A DNA stretch of 16,914 nucleotides from CBFGWV01 sp965652545 (GTDB lineage Bacteria > Pseudomonadota > Gammaproteobacteria > Competibacterales > Competibacteraceae). Below the pieces are notes generated by a model. The model ran no database searches, was not told the DNA's origin, and worked only from the letters and a program-made list of their open reading frames with translations. Location of the stretch: contig CBFGWV010000077.1 in NCBI GenBank assembly GCA_965652545.1, forward strand, positions 1 through 16,914, written 5' to 3'. The stretch's first letter is position 1. Every line of letters starts with the position of its first letter. The position numbers and the translations under genes are program-made. Positions 13,939-16,914 of the stretch are shown here, in pieces.

Positions 13939-14853
13939 ATGAAACGATTGGTCAGCCGCCTTCCCTCTCTACGTGCCCTGGTGGCGTTCGAAGCGGTCGT
14001 CCGCCTGGGTTCGGTGACCGCCGCGGCACGCGAGCTGGGCAGCACGCAGCCGTCGGTGTCGCAACATCTGCGCGTCCTGGAGCAGGATCTCCAGCAGGCG
14101 TTGTTCGGCAAGGCCGGGCGTGGCCTTAAGCCGACGCCAGAGGCACGCGAGCTGTATCGCGTCGTGGCCCCTGCCTTGAACCGCATGGCGGACGGGGCCG
14201 ACCGCCTGCGCGAGCAGGCGCGGGCGGCGGGCGGGCGGGTGGTGATCCGTGCCCATTTTGGTTTTGCCCATTTGTGGTTGCTGCCGCGGCTGGATGCCCT
14301 GGAGGCGACGGTGCCGGGAGTCCAGGTTCAGGTGGAGCCGGAGGATGCCGATGGCGAGGACCGGGATGCGGATATCGAGGTGGTGTTCGGGCGCTTCGAT
14401 CGGCGGCGGGTGGATGAGGTGCGGTTGTTCTGCGAGACGGTGTATCCGGTATGCAGCCCGGGTTTTGCGCAGGCCCATGGGCTGAGTGGGGAGACACCGG
14501 CGAGTGCGTTGGCGCGGTTGCCGTTGTTGCATATGGATGAGCACGATCCGCGCTGGCTGGATTGGACGGGCTGGTTACAGCGCTGTGGTGTGGAGCAGGC
14601 GCCGCGGCCGGTGCGGATGCATTACAAGAATTATCCGCTGTTGTTGAATGCGGCGATGGCGGGCCAGGGGGTGGCACTGGGTTGGCGGTACTTGATCGAC
14701 CCGATGGTGGCGGATGGGCGGTTGTTGGTGGTAGGGGCGTCGGTGCGGCGGGACGGTTGGGGGTACATGTTGCGGCCTGGGGGTGGCGACAACCCGTTGG
14801 TCGGGGGGGTGATGGAGGCTTTGCGCGAGCTGGGGGGGCGGGAGTATTCCTAA
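13939..14853 (+). CDS. LysR-family transcriptional regulator (GcvA-like)
   Basis: 304 aa, the standard LysR length. Residues 9-66 form the winged helix-turn-helix: LPSLRALVAFEAVVRLGSVT, then AAARELGSTQPSVSQHLRVL as the recognition region, and FGKAGRGLKPTPEA as the wing. Residues about 92-300 are the LysR substrate-binding domain (VVIRAHFGFAHLWLLPRL at its start). The short N-terminus and the PSLRAL opening resemble GcvA-type members. It diverges from tmpA, so it probably controls the tmpAB pair in response to the phosphonate or a related quaternary amine; this is inferred from position only. From about 14230 onward the codons shift to TTG leucine and GG-ending triplets unlike neighbouring genes. 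It ends 114 bp before the convergent acyl-CoA dehydrogenase stop. Confidence 0.92.
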   Translation: MKRLVSRLPSLRALVAFEAVVRLGSVTAAARELGSTQPSVSQHLRVLEQDLQQALFGKAGRGLKPTPEARELYRVVAPALNRMADGADRLREQARAAGGRVVIRAHFGFAHLWLLPRLDALEATVPGVQVQVEPEDADGEDRDADIEVVFGRFDRRRVDEVRLFCETVYPVCSPGFAQAHGLSGETPASALARLPLLHMDEHDPRWLDWTGWLQRCGVEQAPRPVRMHYKNYPLLLNAAMAGQGVALGWRYLIDPMVADGRLLVVGASVRRDGWGYMLRPGGGDNPLVGGVMEALRELGGREYS

Positions 14854-14910
14854 AGGGGGACCGTGTTGGGTTTTCGGGTGCCGGCCCGCAGGGATAGTGC
14901 TTGTGCGGCC

Positions 14911-14960
14911 TGCCCGGGCTTCGGCGGTGGTGCTGACTCCCCACCACCTCGGCCCGGGCA
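14911..14960. terminator. GC-rich hairpin between convergent genes, possible bidirectional terminator
   Basis: An imperfect inverted repeat. TGCCCGGGC (14911-14919) pairs with GCCCGGGCA (14952-14960), and GGTGGTG (14926-14932) pairs with CACCACC (14942-14948), with an internal bulge and a 9-base loop. It lies between the lysR stop (14853) and the acyl-CoA dehydrogenase stop (14968), where a two-way terminator would be expected. No T-tract follows on either side, so it is not a classical intrinsic terminator; it could instead be an mRNA 3'-end stabilising stem. Confidence 0.5.
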
Positions 14961-14967
14961 CGGTGTG

Positions 14968-16764
14968 CTAGATGGCGTCGGCCGGCCAGGCCATCAGTCC
15001 GGAATCCCCATGCGCAATGGTGGTTGCAAGTCCCGTGGCGCGCGGTAGGATCTGCTCGGCATAGAACCGGGCGGTGGCGATCTTGGCGCGGTGGAAATCG
15101 TCCTCGCCCTCGTCGTCCAGGCGTTGGCAGGCGATCAGTGCGGCGCGTGCCAGGTGCCAGCCGCCGAAGACATAGCCGGTGAGCATCATATAGTTGAACG
15201 ATGCCGCCATGGCGGCGTTGGGATCCTCGCCCAGCATTCCGACAACACTCTGGGTCGCCCGGGTCTGGGCGTCTACGGCCTCGGACAGACGGCCGCCGAT
15301 GGAGCGCAGCGCCGTGTTGGGGTGGTGCTCCAGTTTGCCCAACGTGGCGTGCATCGCCTCGATCAGGTCAGTCATCGTGCGCCCGCTGTCCTGGGCGAGC
15401 TTGCGGCCGACCAGGTCTGCGGCCTGGATACCGTTGGTGCCCTCGTAAATCGGTGCGATACGGGCATCGCGCAGATGCTGGGCAGCGCCGGTTTCCTCGA
15501 TGAAGCCCATGCCCCCATGCACCTGGACACCCAGCGAAGCCAGCTCCACGCCCAACTCGGTGCACCAGCCCTTGACCACCGGAATGAGCAAATCGAGACG
15601 GGCTTGGTTAAGCCCGCGCTCGGCCTCATCAGGGTGGTGCTTGGCGAGGTCCATATAACCCGCGGTCACCATCGCCACGGCGCGCATGGCCTCGATCTGG
15701 CAACGCATGGTCAGCAGCATGCGCCGCACGTCGGCATGTTCGACGATGGCCACCCGATCGCCATGCTTGACCCCCAGCGGCCGGCCCTGGACACGGTCAT
15801 GGGCGTATTGACGGGCGCGCTGGTAGGCCATGTCAGCGATGGCCACGCCCTGCAGCCCGACCTTGAGCCGGGCCTCGTTCATCATGGTGAACATATAGGA
15901 AAGGCCTTTGTTCTCCTCGCCCACCAGATAGCCGATGGCCCCATCGTCGTCGCCGAACGACATGACACACGTGGGGCTGCCATGAATACCCAGCTTGTGT
16001 TCGATCGACACGCACCGCACATCGTTGCGCGCACCCGGATTGCCCTCGGCATCGGGGATGTACTTGGGCACGATGAACAAGGAGATGCCCTTGACGCCCT
16101 CAGGGGCATCCGGGGTACGGGCCAGCACCAGGTGGATGATGTTCTCGGCGCAGTCGTGCTCGCCCCAGGTGATGAAGATCTTCTGACCCTTAAGGCGGTA
16201 ATGATCGTCCTCGGGCACCGCGCGGGTCCGCACGGCGCTCAGGTCTGACCCGGCCTGGGGTTCGGTGAGGTTCATGGTGCCGGTCCATTGGCCGGACACC
16301 AGCTTCGGCAGGTACAGCGACTGCTGCGCGTCCGACCCGTGGTGCTTCAGGGCTTCGATGGCCCCGGCGGTGAGCATGGGGCACAAGGCGAACGACATGT
16401 TGGATGCGTTGAGCATCTCGTGCACGGCGGTGTTGAGCAGCTCGGGCAACCCCTGCCCACCGAATGCTGCCGGGGCACCCAGGCCGTTCCAGCCCCCATC
16501 CACGTACTGACGATAGGCGGCGGGAAAACCCTCTGGTGTGCTCACCTGCCCGTCGTCGAGCCGAGCGCCTTGCCGGTCGCCGCTGACATTGAGCGGCGAG
16601 AGCACATCGCGGGCGAGCTTTCCGGCCTCCTCCAGGACAGCTTCGACCAGATCGCCGTTGACCTCGGCCTCGGCAAACGCCGGCATGGCGGCAATCGTGT
16701 CCAGGTCCGCCAGTGCCTCGATGGCAAAGCGCATATCACGGACAGGAGCGGTGTAGTGCGTCAT
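14968..16764 (-). CDS. Acyl-CoA dehydrogenase, DmdC/FadE-like long form
   Basis: 598 aa from ATG at 16762-16764, with AGGA 7 bases upstream. Domain order fits the long acyl-CoA dehydrogenase class: an N-terminal extension (1-35), the N domain (about 38-160), the middle domain with TMNLTEPQAGSDLSAVRT (163-180) and FITWGEHDCAEN (198-209), the C-terminal catalytic domain, and a further C-terminal extension (about 470-598). QVHGGMGFIEETGAAQHLRD (414-433) and IYEGTNGIQ (439-447) flank the active site; E441 is the expected catalytic base. It oxidises an acyl-CoA to the 2-enoyl-CoA, passing electrons from FAD to ETF. The HGGMGFIEETGAAQH block is shared with DmdC (3-methylmercaptopropionyl-CoA dehydrogenase) and with general FadE-type paralogues; substrate is not decidable here. 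Confidence 0.93.
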   Translation of the reverse strand: MTHYTAPVRDMRFAIEALADLDTIAAMPAFAEAEVNGDLVEAVLEEAGKLARDVLSPLNVSGDRQGARLDDGQVSTPEGFPAAYRQYVDGGWNGLGAPAAFGGQGLPELLNTAVHEMLNASNMSFALCPMLTAGAIEALKHHGSDAQQSLYLPKLVSGQWTGTMNLTEPQAGSDLSAVRTRAVPEDDHYRLKGQKIFITWGEHDCAENIIHLVLARTPDAPEGVKGISLFIVPKYIPDAEGNPGARNDVRCVSIEHKLGIHGSPTCVMSFGDDDGAIGYLVGEENKGLSYMFTMMNEARLKVGLQGVAIADMAYQRARQYAHDRVQGRPLGVKHGDRVAIVEHADVRRMLLTMRCQIEAMRAVAMVTAGYMDLAKHHPDEAERGLNQARLDLLIPVVKGWCTELGVELASLGVQVHGGMGFIEETGAAQHLRDARIAPIYEGTNGIQAADLVGRKLAQDSGRTMTDLIEAMHATLGKLEHHPNTALRSIGGRLSEAVDAQTRATQSVVGMLGEDPNAAMAASFNYMMLTGYVFGGWHLARAALIACQRLDDEGEDDFHRAKIATARFYAEQILPRATGLATTIAHGDSGLMAWPADAI

Positions 16765-16838
16765 GACGGTTTCCTGTATTCAAGAAGCCAAAATCGATGA
16801 AGACGGATCGCCCCATGACGGCGCCATCTCCAGCTCAT

Positions 16839-16867
16839 TGTAGGAGCGGTGCCCTCACCGCGAATTC
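16839..16867. repeat. REP-like palindromic element
   Basis: The sequence TGTAGGAGCGG...CCGCGAATTC contains a perfect 6-bp hairpin, GCGGTG (16846-16851) and CACCGC (16856-16861), around a CCCT loop. The TGTAGGAGCGG start and CCGCGAAT end match the form of the intergenic REP elements common in Pseudomonas, Xanthomonas and relatives. It sits in the 113-bp gap between two minus-strand genes, 11 bp after the stop of the upstream one. Only one copy is visible in this window, so the repeat status rests on known REP form. Confidence 0.55.
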
Positions 16868-16877
16868 CATTGGGCGT

Positions 16878-16914
16878 TTAGCCCAGTTCCTTCTCCAGCT
16901 CCGGCAACACCTGG
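16878..16914 (-). CDS. C-terminal end of an unidentified gene (partial)
   Basis: Reading the minus strand from the right edge gives QVLPELEKELG and then TAA (complement of 16878-16880). The amphipathic, charged ending is protein-like and the frame lies in the same direction as the acyl-CoA dehydrogenase gene, 113 bp upstream of it. Eleven codons are too few to identify a family; another fatty-acid degradation gene would be a natural neighbour, but that is a guess. Confidence 0.45.
   Translation of the reverse strand, partial: QVLPELEKELG

Noticed and set aside
13131..14129. 332-residue plus-strand open frame over tmpA and the lysR start
   Set aside because: Antisense to tmpA, then out of frame with lysR; low-complexity composition.
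15091..16248. 385-residue plus-strand open frame opposite the acyl-CoA dehydrogenase
   Set aside because: Antisense shadow of a gene with complete domain structure and catalytic residues.

Overview
The window looks like part of the chromosome of a high-GC proteobacterium, most likely a gammaproteobacterium. The supports are the GC-rich codon use, the gene families present, and a REP-like hairpin (16839-16867) of the type common in Pseudomonas and Xanthomonas relatives. No rRNA, tRNA, CRISPR array, transposase or integrase was found.

Layout. (1) 1-920: the start of a flavodoxin-fold NAD(P)H oxidoreductase gene (minus strand, running off the left edge), divergent from a small cupin gene (plus). 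(2) 839-5509, minus strand: a 143-aa unrecognised protein, a GT-B glycosyltransferase, and a 993-aa multidomain glycosyltransferase (GT-A domain, two short YPDV-type repeats, GT-B-like domain). (3) 5639-12112, plus strand: a tight seven-gene nucleotide-sugar operon in which all six junctions are 4-bp ATGA overlaps. It encodes a CapE/FnlA-type UDP-GlcNAc 4,6-dehydratase/epimerase, a FnlC/CapG-type UDP-GlcNAc 2-epimerase, an RmlD-like reductase, an SDR sugar epimerase/reductase, a sulfotransferase-like protein, a LegB-type 4,6-dehydratase and a sugar-1-phosphate nucleotidyltransferase. (4) 12121-14853: tmpB and tmpA (minus), predicted to turn 2-trimethylaminoethylphosphonate into glycine betaine and phosphate, with a divergent LysR regulator. 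(5) 14968-16914, minus: a DmdC/FadE-like acyl-CoA dehydrogenase and the last 11 codons of another gene.

Blocks 2 and 3 diverge from a shared 129-bp region and together look like part of a surface polysaccharide locus (O-antigen, capsule or exopolysaccharide). The first three sugar genes fit synthesis of an N-acetylated 6-deoxy-L-hexosamine nucleotide. Because the reductase is RmlD-like and lacks the cupin domain of CapF/FnlB, UDP-L-RhaNAc/UDP-L-QuiNAc is a better guess than UDP-L-FucNAc. The LegB-type enzyme and the nucleotidyltransferase suggest a second 4-keto-6-deoxy amino sugar, but no aminotransferase is present here. The sulfotransferase-like gene suggests sulfation of the glycan. No Wzx, Wzy, ABC transporter or initiating glycosyl-phosphate transferase lies in the window, so any complete locus must extend elsewhere. 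The tmpAB-lysR module is separate: scavenging of an organophosphonate as a phosphorus and betaine source.
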